Both the position numbers and the translations under genes were made by a program. The notes beneath the pieces were generated by a model. It was not told the origin of the DNA. It was given only the letters and a program-made list of their open reading frames with translations, and did not search any database. A stretch of DNA of 64,000 nt from Phenylobacterium sp. (GTDB lineage Bacteria; Pseudomonadota; Alphaproteobacteria; Caulobacterales; Caulobacteraceae): contig NZ_JAUXXE010000053.1 of assembly GCF_030681155.1 (NCBI RefSeq), positions 1 through 64,000 on the forward strand, in the 5' to 3' direction. Shown one piece after another: positions 16,204-27,100 of the stretch. Position 1 is the stretch's first letter, and each line of letters begins with the position of its first letter.

Positions 16204-19200
16204 TCACTCCACGACGAAGCGAAGCTTGCTGGTGTCCTTGCCCTTGCAGCGGTCGTTCAGGAGTGTTTCGAAGCGTTTGCGCAGATCGTCGGGCGTCGCC
16301 GGTGAGCCGCCTTGCAGCAGCGCCTTCTTGATGTCGTCACCCGTTACGCTGATCTTCTCGAGACCCGACAGTGCTTCCTGGACGGCGGTGACGAACTCCG
16401 GCGTCACGATGTCCGGGAGCGCCTTCTTCTCTGCGAAGCCCGTCACGATCGTTCGAGACGATGCCTTGAGGAGTTCGAAGTTCGACTGGATGATCGGGTC
16501 TTCGAGATTTTCAACCAGCGTCTGAACCCAGTTTTCGAGCAGCTTGTCGAGCTCCTCGTCGAGCTGCTTGAGCACATTGGCGGCGGGCAACAGATCGCCC
16601 TGCTCGTTGGAAGGCCGGTACTGGCAGTGGGGACAGACCGGACCGGCGGAAAGCTCGGACTCCACCAGCGCGGCGCAGCTCTTCAGCTTGCCCAGCTTGT
16701 CGTCGAAGCTCGTCAGCTGACTGGTGGGCATTAGCGAGATCCCGGCCAGCGCGCGCATCGCCACAAGCCGCGGATCCTTCCTCAGCGACGCCTTCGTCTT
16801 GTCCTCCGCGACACCCAAGCGCGCCTTGCTGTGCTGGCCGATATACGCTGTGACGTAATCCTTCTTCAGCCGGGCAAGCGTCTGACGATATTCGCCCCCC
16901 TGCTGAGCGGTCCGGTCTTTCGACAGCTTATCGAAGACCTCTTTCCGGGCGGCTTCCGCCTGCTTCACCCACGGGTGATCAGGCGAGAGGACCATCTCGG
17001 CCTGCGACAGGTAGCTCGCCGTGCCGCCCAGTTCGGCGACAAGCTCCAGCATCCGCTCGACAGCGGTCAGGGTTTCGAGGTTCTTCTTCTGCGCCTCGAT
17101 ATCTTCCGAGCTGATGCGCAGGTTCTTGAGTTTCCCCACCGTGTTGTAGGGCGACAGGCTTTCGGTGAAGGCCTTCAAGGCGTCCAGCCGGCCGCGCCAT
17201 TCGCGCACCTCGTCCTCGCGCAGCAGCGGCTGGCCCCAGAAGCTCAGCCTGCTTTGCGTATCGGTAGTGGCGTGGAGCACACGCCGCACGAGCCCGCCGA
17301 CAGCTTCGATCAGCTGCTTCACGGGCTCCTCGGAACCCTGGGTCGCCAGTTGCGCCAGCCCCGGGGAGAGCCCCAGCAGCTCGAACAGGGAACGCAGGAC
17401 GGCGACGTTGATCTCCTTGGGGGCCTCGACGTGCTTGAACTGCTTTAGCTCGTCCAGCGACCGCTCGGCCAGCAGCGCTATCTTGCCGGAGTCGACCTTG
17501 TCGCCGGTGATGGCCAGAACAACATCGCCGGAATAGACGAGCCCGCCCAACACAGTCACCAGCAGGTCCGGCTCAAGGCGGAACTTGACGGGCGCGAAAT
17601 ATTCGACGTCCGTCGGCCCGCTCAGCAGCTCGCTGCGGTTCAGGACCTGGCCGTGCCCCTTGGCTTTCAGGCGGGACAGAACCTCCTGGGCAAAGCGGGA
17701 CCGAGTGGGATCGACGCGATCGCCGTCGAGCATCTCCAAAGCATCAAGGATTGCCACAGCGTCCTTGGTCCGCGTGCCGCCAGCCAGCGCCTTCAGCGCG
17801 TTGCCCAAGAGCTGCCCGCGGTTGGACTCCGTGACGAGCACCGAGAATGTCGGATATTCGGGCGAAACCTCGGCGAACTGATTGTTGAGCGCCAGGCCGG
17901 AGATTACGTTCACGACATCGCGGAAGTTGATCCGCTCCTCCGGTCCGAGACGAGCCTTATCGCGGAGCGAGATGCCCTTGGTCCACTCCTGCAGGGTCTT
18001 CGTCTTGCCCTGGTAGGTGACCTCATATGCGGTCATCTGCTTTTCCTGCAGCCACTTGCTCATGTCGCGCAAGGCGTCCTTGGCCTTGTCCAGATAAATG
18101 GACTTGGCACCGCCACTGGCGGTCGACGCGAGATCCTGAGCGGCCGCATAGAAGGACAGGTGACGCTTGATGGCGTCATCCAGACCCTTCAACCGGAAAA
18201 AGACCTCGTCCGGCTTGGTTTCGTCGCGGAACCGCGGCGGCTCGAACGGCTGGATGAAGTAGATATAGAAATCGCGCTCGGGTTGCGCCGTGGGCCGGTC
18301 GTTGGGTGCGCCGAAGAACAGATAGCCGTTGCGGTCGACGCGACGATCCTGCCACTCGATCTGATACTGCCAGATCTGGTGACCGGTGACGTAGGCGGTT
18401 TCGTCCGTGCGCTCCATCAGCTGGCGGATCGCGCCGTAATAAGCGCGATCGAGCGCATCGTCCGATAAGGCTTCGGCGCGCTTCTCGATCTGGGCGTCAT
18501 AGTCGACGTCCTTCTTCAGATCGAGAAAGTACTGCTCGGTATCCTGCGCCTTCGATATGAACTGCCCATTTACTGTCTTGATCGTCTCGCGCAGCACGGT
18601 CTGCACGAGCGAGAGGAGATCGGCTGCCGGCTCGCCGCCCATGTCCTCGATCCCCGGTTGATAGAGGCACAGCGTGTCACGCAGCTCCTCGGCGGACGGG
18701 CCAATCGGAACGTAGATGTCACCGCCTGTCGTCAGCCGATGCACGGAGAGACCGTTGATGATGCGCAGCGCCATCGGCTTGTACGCGGGACGCGTGAAGG
18801 CCTTTTGCACCCGCTCGGCTAAAACCTCCGAGACCTTGAGAACAGGGCCGATGTTCGGATCAGCACGCAAGACCGAGTTCGACGTCACCGTGTCCCAGAA
18901 CTTGTCATAGCCGATCAGGCCGGGCCGGTCGGTCGGCACCTGATCATTGAGGATGGCCTGGATCTGGTCCCGCAGCGTCACCAGCGCGCCGCGCTTTTCG
19001 GTGAAGATGAGGCGCTCGAAGGTGCCTATGTAGTCGGGATGCACAGGGAAGAGCCTGACATACTCGTCCATCCGCTCGTTCATCGAGTCGTAGAATTTGG
19101 CGAACGGCGTGAGATAGGTTCGGATCTTGTTTTGCTGGTCAGCCGACTTCTTGAGCAGCCTCTCGGCGACGACGAAGCTGACATCCTGCCGCGCCAGCAA

Positions 19201-19950
19201 CACCTGAGTGAAGCGGTCCTTCACCCTACGCAGGCTGTCCGCCACGTGCTGAAAACGGCTGCTGTCGAAGATCGCTTCCTGAACGCCGGCGACGAAACGG
19301 AAGCGCAGATGCTTCGACACCTCGCCGATCTCCCGGAGGAACGAGAGGTCGAGAACCAGGTCGTGGTCCCTGCGGGAGCGGAGATACTCGAGGAACTCGT
19401 CAGCGACGAGCAGCACGCCGTGGTTCGGATGAACATCGGCGAAGGCCGCCATCATCTCCTCGAACGCGGCCTTGTTGTTGATCACCTTGTCGGCCGGCGG
19501 GAAGCTGTAAGTGACGCCGTGTTTCTCCAGAAAGAGTTCGAGTTGCTGCGTGACAATGTCCCGCAACGACATCTGGCTTGAGATCTCGATACGGTGGACC
19601 TTGAACTTGCCGGCGATCACGCTCGCAGCTTTGGCGACCTTGGGATGGTGGAGCATCGATGCATAGGCCGCATCCTCGGCCACCAGCGACAGCACCGACA
19701 TTAGATGCGATTTACCGGTGCCGTAGTTGCCGACGATCAGAATGCCCTTGTGATCGACCGACTCATCGAAAGATAATTGGGGAATGATCTGTTTGCTGAT
19801 CCGTTCGGCCATGTCATCGGAGATGACGTAGGTCGTGACGAGCTTCTTGGCCTCATCCGGACGATTGGCGTCCAGAAGCTGGATTACCGACTCGATCGGC
19901 TCAAACTGAATAAGATCGCTGTAACGCATCGAAAACTCGCTTTCCCCCAT
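16204..19950 (-). CDS. brxC: BREX ATPase BrxC
   Basis: A 1248-residue AAA+-type ATPase present in all BREX systems. The Walker A motif is GNYGTGKSH (about residue 80) and Walker B GVLLVADEFLEYL (about 180). The middle is long and helical, and near residue 1140 a CPHCQYRP half zinc knuckle is visible. The start ATG 19950 overlaps the brxF stop as TGATG. A later in-frame ATG at 19929 begins MRYSDLIQFEPIESVIQL, which is where family similarity starts, so the true start could be there. The gene is intact and GC-rich, unlike the following pglX. Confidence 0.9.
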   Translation of the reverse strand: MGESEFSMRYSDLIQFEPIESVIQLLDANRPDEAKKLVTTYVISDDMAERISKQIIPQLSFDESVDHKGILIVGNYGTGKSHLMSVLSLVAEDAAYASMLHHPKVAKAASVIAGKFKVHRIEISSQMSLRDIVTQQLELFLEKHGVTYSFPPADKVINNKAAFEEMMAAFADVHPNHGVLLVADEFLEYLRSRRDHDLVLDLSFLREIGEVSKHLRFRFVAGVQEAIFDSSRFQHVADSLRRVKDRFTQVLLARQDVSFVVAERLLKKSADQQNKIRTYLTPFAKFYDSMNERMDEYVRLFPVHPDYIGTFERLIFTEKRGALVTLRDQIQAILNDQVPTDRPGLIGYDKFWDTVTSNSVLRADPNIGPVLKVSEVLAERVQKAFTRPAYKPMALRIINGLSVHRLTTGGDIYVPIGPSAEELRDTLCLYQPGIEDMGGEPAADLLSLVQTVLRETIKTVNGQFISKAQDTEQYFLDLKKDVDYDAQIEKRAEALSDDALDRAYYGAIRQLMERTDETAYVTGHQIWQYQIEWQDRRVDRNGYLFFGAPNDRPTAQPERDFYIYFIQPFEPPRFRDETKPDEVFFRLKGLDDAIKRHLSFYAAAQDLASTASGGAKSIYLDKAKDALRDMSKWLQEKQMTAYEVTYQGKTKTLQEWTKGISLRDKARLGPEERINFRDVVNVISGLALNNQFAEVSPEYPTFSVLVTESNRGQLLGNALKALAGGTRTKDAVAILDALEMLDGDRVDPTRSRFAQEVLSRLKAKGHGQVLNRSELLSGPTDVEYFAPVKFRLEPDLLVTVLGGLVYSGDVVLAITGDKVDSGKIALLAERSLDELKQFKHVEAPKEINVAVLRSLFELLGLSPGLAQLATQGSEEPVKQLIEAVGGLVRRVLHATTDTQSRLSFWGQPLLREDEVREWRGRLDALKAFTESLSPYNTVGKLKNLRISSEDIEAQKKNLETLTAVERMLELVAELGGTASYLSQAEMVLSPDHPWVKQAEAARKEVFDKLSKDRTAQQGGEYRQTLARLKKDYVTAYIGQHSKARLGVAEDKTKASLRKDPRLVAMRALAGISLMPTSQLTSFDDKLGKLKSCAALVESELSAGPVCPHCQYRPSNEQGDLLPAANVLKQLDEELDKLLENWVQTLVENLEDPIIQSNFELLKASSRTIVTGFAEKKALPDIVTPEFVTAVQEALSGLEKISVTGDDIKKALLQGGSPATPDDLRKRFETLLNDRCKGKDTSKLRFVVE

Positions 19951-20408
19951 CAATCGGTTCTAAACGGGACCAGGCCCTCGATGCCGTAGTCCTGATACTC
20001 TGAATGTCCGGTCGTCGCATAGGTGAGCCGACCGCCGCTGAACTCCCCAGGCCAGGCTGCTACGACCCGGCGCACGTGTGCTTGGCGCTTCAACAGATCG
20101 AGCGGATTGAGTTGAAGGGAGCGATCGAACAGCAGTTCGATATTGTCGAGGAGGACGAGTCCATCAGCGGCGTTAGCAGCCGCCAAGTCCTTGAAGAAGC
20201 CGCTCGCCTCGGCATGACGTCGAGGGCCCGGAAGTGCCAGCAGCAGGCGTCCGAAAGCCGCGCCAACGTTCACCATACCCACCTGCCGTCCCTTCGCCAG
20301 GGCATTCAACAATCGGGTCTTTCCCGATCGGGGCGGCCCGACCAGAAGGATCAGTTTGCTGTTGAGGTTGCCGACTTCGTCAACCAACCGATTCAGTCTC
20401 TCAAACAT
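19950..20408 (-). CDS. brxF: BREX type 3 protein BrxF (small P-loop ATPase)
   Basis: A 152-residue P-loop NTPase with VGPPRSGKTRLLNAL (Walker A, about residues 23-30) and GLVLLDNIELLFDRSL (Walker B). BrxF is specific to BREX type 3 and opens the operon, as here, directly before brxC. The product ends RTD and its stop overlaps the brxC start. ATG 20408 lies 36 bases downstream of the brxR stop on the same strand. Confidence 0.88.
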   Translation of the reverse strand: MFERLNRLVDEVGNLNSKLILLVGPPRSGKTRLLNALAKGRQVGMVNVGAAFGRLLLALPGPRRHAEASGFFKDLAAANAADGLVLLDNIELLFDRSLQLNPLDLLKRQAHVRRVVAAWPGEFSGGRLTYATTGHSEYQDYGIEGLVPFRTD

Positions 20409-20444
20409 GCGTCGCCCCCGGCCGCTCGATATGTTGCACCAAAG

Positions 20445-21335
20445 CTACCCCTCCATGACCATTAAGGGGCTCTCGGGCGCACGCGATCCTTGGAGCTCAT
20501 TGGCGTTCAGAAGGACAATTTGCTGGTCCTGGGGGCGCCTCGCTGCGGGATCAGTGTCGAGACCCAGCCGCTTAAGCGCGTAGTACAGAAGGGCCTTCCG
20601 CACGGGGATCTTCGCCTTGCCTCCGTGCATTCCGTAATCGAGAGCGATTACCTTTTTCTGGGTACCCGAAAGTTCGGGATGCGGACCGATCTCGAGAATA
20701 ATCTGTTCGTGCCAGTCGGCATCGGCATCCGCCGTGGCGCCGCTTGGGCGCGTTCCGCGCGTCTCAAGAATCCGCGAAAGCAGGAAATCCTTGAACGTCT
20801 GATCAGTCATACAAAAGGCGCGGACATGCCAACGAAAGCCATCGAATCCGATGGCATGAGGGGCCACCCAGCGCCACCGCGGCTCAGGCCGAGAAAGGGA
20901 CTGATATTTGACCTCTATCGCTTCTGACCGCCGAACAGCGGCGATCACCGCACGCAGCGTTTCGGCACTCATACCACGGCCGGGGGTGGGCGCAGTGTCA
21001 TAGGGTGGGAACTGGCCGATCCAGGCATGGGACCTATCAAGTATCCCTTCAGAAACTGATCGTAGTTGGTTGAGATACTCGGCCGGATCCGGCTTGAGAA
21101 AACACGGTTGAAACTGATCGCTCGCAATGTAGCGCTTGGCACTCTTGTCATAAATCGCGTTATGGGGCGCCCGCTCCTGATAGAGAGTGAGATCCTTGGA
21201 TGCCTGCGGCACCGACACATCGAACATGTCGATAATGTCGGCGCGATTGACGCCGCCATCCCAGAACAGCCGGAACTCGATGAATTCGAGCCGCCGCTCC
21301 ACGCCCCATTTCAGTCCCGCGCCGGCTTGCGCCAT
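20445..21335 (-). CDS. brxR: WYL-domain transcriptional regulator of BREX (BrxR-like)
   Basis: A 296-residue regulator: an N-terminal winged helix (RLEFIEFRLFWDGGVNRADIIDMFDVSVPQASKDLTLY), then a WYL domain (AIEVKYQSLSRPEPRWRWVAPHAIGFDGFRWHVRAF) and a WCX-like C-terminus. BrxR proteins bind palindromes upstream of BREX operons and repress them. I chose ATG 21335, which has GGGAG at good spacing; GTG 21353 would add 6 residues and start only 4 bases from the palindrome at 21358-21374. It precedes brxF by 36 bases and is divergent from the helicase-nuclease pair. Confidence 0.88.
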   Translation of the reverse strand: MAQAGAGLKWGVERRLEFIEFRLFWDGGVNRADIIDMFDVSVPQASKDLTLYQERAPHNAIYDKSAKRYIASDQFQPCFLKPDPAEYLNQLRSVSEGILDRSHAWIGQFPPYDTAPTPGRGMSAETLRAVIAAVRRSEAIEVKYQSLSRPEPRWRWVAPHAIGFDGFRWHVRAFCMTDQTFKDFLLSRILETRGTRPSGATADADADWHEQIILEIGPHPELSGTQKKVIALDYGMHGGKAKIPVRKALLYYALKRLGLDTDPAARRPQDQQIVLLNANELQGSRAPESPLMVMEG

Positions 21336-21357
21336 AAAGCTCGCTCCCAACACGATA

Positions 21358-21374
21358 CAGATAGAAACTATCTG
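21358..21374. promoter_or_regulatory. Palindromic operator between brxR and the helicase-nuclease pair
   Basis: CAGATAG and CTATCTG form a perfect 7-bp inverted repeat with an AAA spacer. It lies upstream of brxR and within the 175-base divergent region in front of the nuclease gene. It is the obvious candidate for the BrxR binding site and could control both directions. Confidence 0.7.
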
Positions 21375-21510
21375 GACATATCTAATCGACCCATCTATTT
21401 ACTATTCGCGAAGAGCGCTTGGGTCAAGGCGGAATACATGCCGTCAGAGGGCGCACTGCCTTCTTCCACGGAAGGCGGCGATTCGACGGGATCTAAGGCG
21501 GGGCACGATC

Positions 21511-24171
21511 ATGGAAGCAACACGACGGCATACGATCATCGCCCACGGGCGGCTAGCGATGCGCGAACTGCGACTCGCCGCCGCTCGCGAACGCCAGCAT
21601 GGCCTTCAGATCATGTCGTTCGAACAATTGGCGGTTCGCCTCGCTGGCGGCTTCGCCAGGCCGATCGACGATGAGAGTTTGCGCGCCGCGATCCAAGCGG
21701 TCTTGCCGTCCACCCCGCTCGGCGAATTGGAAAACATCAAACTGCTTCCTGGGATGGTCGATGCGTCGGCCGACACCATTCACAAAGCCTGGCGCGCGGG
21801 GATCGACCTGGCGGCGCGCGCAGGGGACCATCCCCGCCTCGATTCCATCGCGCGGCTTGAAACCGCGGTGCTGGCGCAACTGCCGCCAGGGATGATGCGC
21901 CCGGCCGATCTCGTCGCTGCGGCCAGTCTGCGCCTTGGTCATGCCAAGGCCGTGCTCGGTCCGGTCGAGATCGTCGGGATCACCGAGCTTTCGCCCTGCT
22001 GGCGACCGCTTCTTCAGGCGCTGACCACCCATATCCCCGTGATCTGGACGGCGGGTCCGCGTCCCACGCCCGCGTGGCTGGAAGGAACGCGTGTGACCGT
22101 CAACCGGACGGGTCCCCAAACGCCCGCCATCAACGCCATCAGCGCGGCCACGGCCTATCATGAGGCCATTGAAGCCGTGCGCTGGGCGCGTAGCCTGTTG
22201 GCGTCCGGCGAGGCCGACCCGGCAGACATCGCCATCGCAGGCGCCTCGACGGCCGAATATGACGACCATTTCCTCTCACTTCGCGCCGACGCCAATCTCG
22301 ATCTGCACTTCGTTCATGGGATCAAAATCACGACAACGCGTGAGGGCCAAGCGGCCGCCGCGCTCGCCGACATCCTCATCCGGGGTCTGTCGCAGACCCG
22401 TATGCGCCGTCTGGCTGCGCTTTGCGGATCGGACGCAGGCCCGTTCCAGACCTTGCCTGCGGGTTGGATGCGCGTCCTTCCGTCGGACGCACCGCTGGCC
22501 TCTGCCGCGGCCTGGACGCGCTTGCTCGATCGCCTGACACCGGCTGACTGGCCCGACGCGCAGGATCACACCGCGACACTGCGCGGCATCGTCGCCCTCC
22601 TCGCCAGGGGCCACACCGCCGCCGAGGAAATCGGCGCTGCGCTTCTCAACGGCCGAGCGCTGGCGATCTGGCGCAAGGCGCTGTTGGCCGGCCCCTCCGG
22701 ATCGCTCGAAGCGACCCTCGAAACCTTGAAACAGGATGACGGCCTTGAGGCCTGCGTCTCTGTCGCCTGGATGCCGGCCAGCGCATTGGCTGCGTCGCCG
22801 CGCCGGTTCGTTCGCCTCGTCGGCCTCAACTCGGCGCGTTGGCCGCGCGGCATTTCGGAAGATCGCCTGATCTCCGACCACATCATTCCGACCGTCAAAC
22901 TCGATCCGCTCCCGGTCGGCGCGGCCGACCGACGGGATTTCGAGACCATTCTCGCGACCACAGAGCGTCAGATCATTCTGTCGCGGTCCCGCCGCGATAG
23001 CGAAGGCAGGCTCCTCGGGCGCAGTTCCCTGCTCGGAGATCACGCCGGCGAAACCTACATCCGTCGCAACGCCGTTCCGACCCATGCTTTCAGCGAGACC
23101 GACCGGCTGATGGCGCGTCCGCAAGAGTTTGCGCATGAACCGCAGGCGATCAGCGCGACGACCTGCTGGCGCGACTGGCACCGCAAGGAGATCACGCCGC
23201 ACGATGGGCTGGTTCGGGCGGACCATCCTCTCCTGCTGGCCATCCTGGCCCGAACTCAGTCGGCCAGTTCGCTCAAGCTCCTTCTGCGAAGCCCGCTCGG
23301 CTTCCTCTGGAAATACGGGATGCGCTTGCGGATGCCCGAGAGCGGGACCGACCCCCTGGTTCTCGATGCGCTCGCCATGGGCGACCTCGTCCACATGACG
23401 CTCGACCTCGCGCTTCAAAAGCTGGAAGCCGCGGGCGGCCTCGCCAAGGCCGACGAAAACCAGATCGCAGCGGCGGTGCAGAACGCCGCCGTCGAGGTTG
23501 CGGGTGTCTGGGAAAGTGAACGCGCCGTCCCGCCCGCTGTCATCTGGCGCCGGACGCTCGATGATGCGCGCCTGCTCACGAGCCGCGCGCTCACCTATGG
23601 TGATGAGCATCTGCCGGACGCCCGGTCCTATGGCGAAGTGGCGTTTGGCGGGCTTAGCGTCAAATCGGATGCCGACAGCCCGTGGGATTCGGCCACCGTC
23701 GTCGAAATCCCCGACGCCGGGTTTCGCATCGCCGGCTTCATCGATCGTCTCGACATTTCAGGCGATGGCAAGCGCGTCCTGGTCCGCGACTACAAGACCG
23801 GCAGGCCACCCAAGGACAACATCCGCCTGGACGGTGGCCGGGAATTGCAACGCTGCCTCTACGCCTTCGCCGTGAAGGCGTTGCTGGGCGCGGATGTTTC
23901 GATCAGCGCGTCCCTGCTCTACCCGCGCGACCAGATCGATCTGCAACTCGACGATCCCGAAGCCACACTGGTCGAGATCACCGGATATCTGCAGGCGGCG
24001 CGAACCAATCTGACAGCCGGCAACGCGCTCATCGGACCGGATACCGGCGGAACCTACGACGACCTGGCTTTTGCGCTGCCGGCGAACGCGGGCGCCACCT
24101 ATTGCAAACGCAAGCTTTCGGCCGCGACCGAATTGTTTGGCGACGCCGCGCAAGTCTGGGAGGCGCAGTAA
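21511..24171 (+). CDS. PD-(D/E)XK nuclease family protein, AddB-like
   Basis: An 886-residue protein resembling the AddB/RecB-nuclease partner of a RecBCD-type complex. The N-terminal 600 residues look like an inactive helicase fold: no Walker A or DEAD motif is seen. The C-terminal nuclease has AGFIDRLDISGDGKRVLVRDYKTG (catalytic Asp and DxK, near residue 760) and GRELQRCLYAFA (the downstream Q-x-x-x-Y motif). ATG 21511 follows an AAGGCGGGG ribosome site; longer in-frame readings upstream run into the divergent brxR promoter. Its stop overlaps the helicase start as TAATG. Chromosomal addB is usually longer and not linked to BREX, so this is probably an accessory defence gene. Confidence 0.82.
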   Translation: MEATRRHTIIAHGRLAMRELRLAAARERQHGLQIMSFEQLAVRLAGGFARPIDDESLRAAIQAVLPSTPLGELENIKLLPGMVDASADTIHKAWRAGIDLAARAGDHPRLDSIARLETAVLAQLPPGMMRPADLVAAASLRLGHAKAVLGPVEIVGITELSPCWRPLLQALTTHIPVIWTAGPRPTPAWLEGTRVTVNRTGPQTPAINAISAATAYHEAIEAVRWARSLLASGEADPADIAIAGASTAEYDDHFLSLRADANLDLHFVHGIKITTTREGQAAAALADILIRGLSQTRMRRLAALCGSDAGPFQTLPAGWMRVLPSDAPLASAAAWTRLLDRLTPADWPDAQDHTATLRGIVALLARGHTAAEEIGAALLNGRALAIWRKALLAGPSGSLEATLETLKQDDGLEACVSVAWMPASALAASPRRFVRLVGLNSARWPRGISEDRLISDHIIPTVKLDPLPVGAADRRDFETILATTERQIILSRSRRDSEGRLLGRSSLLGDHAGETYIRRNAVPTHAFSETDRLMARPQEFAHEPQAISATTCWRDWHRKEITPHDGLVRADHPLLLAILARTQSASSLKLLLRSPLGFLWKYGMRLRMPESGTDPLVLDALAMGDLVHMTLDLALQKLEAAGGLAKADENQIAAAVQNAAVEVAGVWESERAVPPAVIWRRTLDDARLLTSRALTYGDEHLPDARSYGEVAFGGLSVKSDADSPWDSATVVEIPDAGFRIAGFIDRLDISGDGKRVLVRDYKTGRPPKDNIRLDGGRELQRCLYAFAVKALLGADVSISASLLYPRDQIDLQLDDPEATLVEITGYLQAARTNLTAGNALIGPDTGGTYDDLAFALPANAGATYCKRKLSAATELFGDAAQVWEAQ

Positions 24172-27100
24172 TGACCGTTGTAACGAAAGACCTTCGCGAT
24201 GACGCCGCCCGCTGCAACGCGATCCGCGTGCACGATCGCTCGATCTTGGTCGAGGCTGGCGCCGGGTCCGGCAAGACGGCTGTCATGGCCGGTCGCATCG
24301 CGGTCATGCTGGCCGAAGGCATCGCGCCCAAATCCATCGCGGCGGTGACGTTCACAGAACTGGCGGCCAGCGAGCTTCTGATCCGGGTGCGCGACTTCGT
24401 CAGCGACCTCTCCGCCGGACAAATTCCGCCCGAACTGCGGATCGCCTTGCTTGGCGGTCTGTCGGACGCCCAGAAAGCCCACCTTGCAACGGCGAGCGCC
24501 GCGATCGACGAGATCACCTGTTCGACCATCCACGGCTTCTGCCAGCGCCTGATCAAGCCCTATCCGGTCGAGGCTGATATCGATCCGGGCGCCAGTGTGA
24601 TGGATCGCAACCAGGCCGACCTCGCCTTCATCGAGATCGTCGAGACCTGGCTGCGGGAGCAACTCTCAGGTGGCGAAGGCGGTATCATCGCCGAAATGGT
24701 GCTTCAGAATCCCGGTGAGACCGTCGGGCTGATCCACAAGATCGTCGCGAACCTGCGCCGGCGTCGAACGGTGTCCGCCGCGGCGGTCACCCCGCTGGCG
24801 CCGCACCTTCAAGCCTTCCTCGCCGCGGCGGACTCCTTCGCCGAGTTCATCCGCACCGCGCCTGCGGTCGAGGAAGAAACGGCGACGATCGCCGAGCGGT
24901 TCGCCGAAATGGCGCAGGCCCTTGATGAGGCTCCCGTTGCCGAAACGCCGGCCGGGCTGGTCCGCCTGCTGGTATCGCAGCCGCACCTCGATCTTTGCAC
25001 CAAGAGCGGAGCCTTCTCCGCATTCAAGAAGAAGGGCAAATGGGTCGATGCGGCCAAGCGCGAGGGCTTGGCGAAGGCTGATGGCGAGCACCTCAACACG
25101 GCGGCCGAAGGCCACTATGTGGCGTGCTGCGAGGCATGGCAGACCATGCTCCAGAATGTCGCCAGCCGCGTGCTCGCGGATCTGATCGCCCAGGTGCAGC
25201 CGGTTCTGCACCGCTTCCGCGACCACAAGCGTTCAGCGGCTCTGCTCGATTTCGACGACTTGATCTTCGCGGCGCGCGGCTTGCTGCGCGATCATGATGA
25301 TGTTCGCCGGGCGCTGGCGGCGCGTTTCGCCCACGTCCTTGTCGATGAATTCCAGGACACCGACCCGCTACAGACCGAGATCTTCTGGCGTCTCTGCGGC
25401 GAACCGCCCGCAGACGGTTCGACCGCCGACTGGTCGGCTTTTCAAATCCGTCCCGGCGCATTGTTCCTGGTCGGCGATCCCAAGCAGGCGATCTATCGTT
25501 TCCGCGGCGCTGACGTCAGCGCCTATGTGCGGGCGCGTGATGCGTTTCTCGCGCAGAATCCGGACAGTGTCCTGTCGATCTCGACCAACTTTCGCTCCTG
25601 CGCGCCCATTCTCACTTATGTGAACGAGCGCTTCGAAACGTTGCTGTCGAGCGAAGGGCAGCCGGGGTTCACCGCGCTCGACCCATTCCACGCTGATCGC
25701 GGAGAGGCGCTGTGTGTCGCAGCCCTGGATATCGCGGTCGCCGATGAGAACGGCAAGGCCACCGCCGAACAGCAGCGTGACGCCGAAGCCGAAGCGGTCG
25801 CCGAAATGTGCGCCCACTTGATCGGCAGCGAAATGATCCTCGATCGCCGGAGCGGCGCCAGCCGGGTCTGCCGGCCGGGCGACATCGCCTTGCTCGCCCC
25901 TACCGGCAGCGATCTGTGGCGCTATGAAGAGGCGCTCGAACGGCACGGCATTCCGGTCGCGACCCAGGCGGGCAAGGGACTGTTTCGCCGCCAGGAAATT
26001 CAGGACCTCATCGCCCTGACGCGCGTCCTTGCCGATCGGCGCGACACCCTCGCTTTGGGTGCGCTGCTGCGCGGCCCGCTCGTCGGCCTGACCGAGGAAG
26101 AGCTTCTCGACATCATCTGGGCGCTGCCGCGCTCCGAGGACTACCCGGACGCGCTGCCCCGGCTCGATCTCGGTGTCGATGCCAGCAGCATCGAACACGC
26201 GCTTGCCCGGGCGACCATCGAGAAGCTGCAGGCGCTTTACCGTCGGACCAACAGCACCACGCCGCACGACCTCCTGTCGCAAGCAGTCGATGTGATGCGG
26301 GTACGCCCGATCCTGCTCGAACGGCACCGGGGACAGGCGGAACGCGCACTGGCCAACGTCGATCTCTATCTGAGCCTGACCTCCGCCTTTGCGGTTCGGG
26401 GCCTTCGCGCCTTTGCCGAGACCATGACGGCGGCCTGGACTGACGAATCGCGTGCCGTTGAAGGACGACCCGACGCTCAGGAAGAAGCCATCGCCCTCTA
26501 CACCATGCACGCCGCCAAGGGCCTGGAATGGCCGATCGTCGTGCCCGTCAATACGATGACGGGGATCATGGCGCCGGAAAGCGCCGTGACCGATCGCGAC
26601 AGCGACATCTTCTATTGCCCGGTCTTTGGCGTCCGGCCGGTCGGGTATGACGACGCCCGCGACGCGGAAAAGGCCGAGCTCGATCGCGAACGTATCCGGC
26701 TCTGGTATGTCGCGGCCACTCGGGCGCGCGAGTTGCTTGTCCTGCCTCGGCTTGACGCTGCGCCGTCAAAATCAGCCTGGATCTCCCTTCTCGATCTGTC
26801 GCTCGGCGAGCTTCCGGCGCTCGATCTGTCACATCTCCCGCCGGACATGGGGGCAGCACCGACCGGCCAGAGCAATCTGCAGACACGGGAGGCTTTTGCG
26901 GCGGAAGCCGCCGCCATCGCAGACCATCATAGTCGCCTGACCTGGCTAGCGCCGAGCCGCGACGAAACCAGCAGCGGGCCTGTTGTGACCCCCGAAGCGG
27001 CAGAAATCTGGGCAGCAAGCGACCAAGGTCAGCCTTATGGCGAAGCCGCCCCCGCCAGCATCCAGGGCGGACGCGAACGTGGTCTCATCCTGCACAAGCT

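Noticed and set aside
21187-21510. Extended N-terminus of the AddB-like protein reaching back over the brxR start
   Set aside because: It would cross the divergent promoter and palindrome; ATG 21511 has a good ribosome site and normal composition begins there.
22276-23610. Minus-strand frame (444 codons) opposite the AddB-like nuclease
   Set aside because: Antisense shadow; no motif and no ribosome site.
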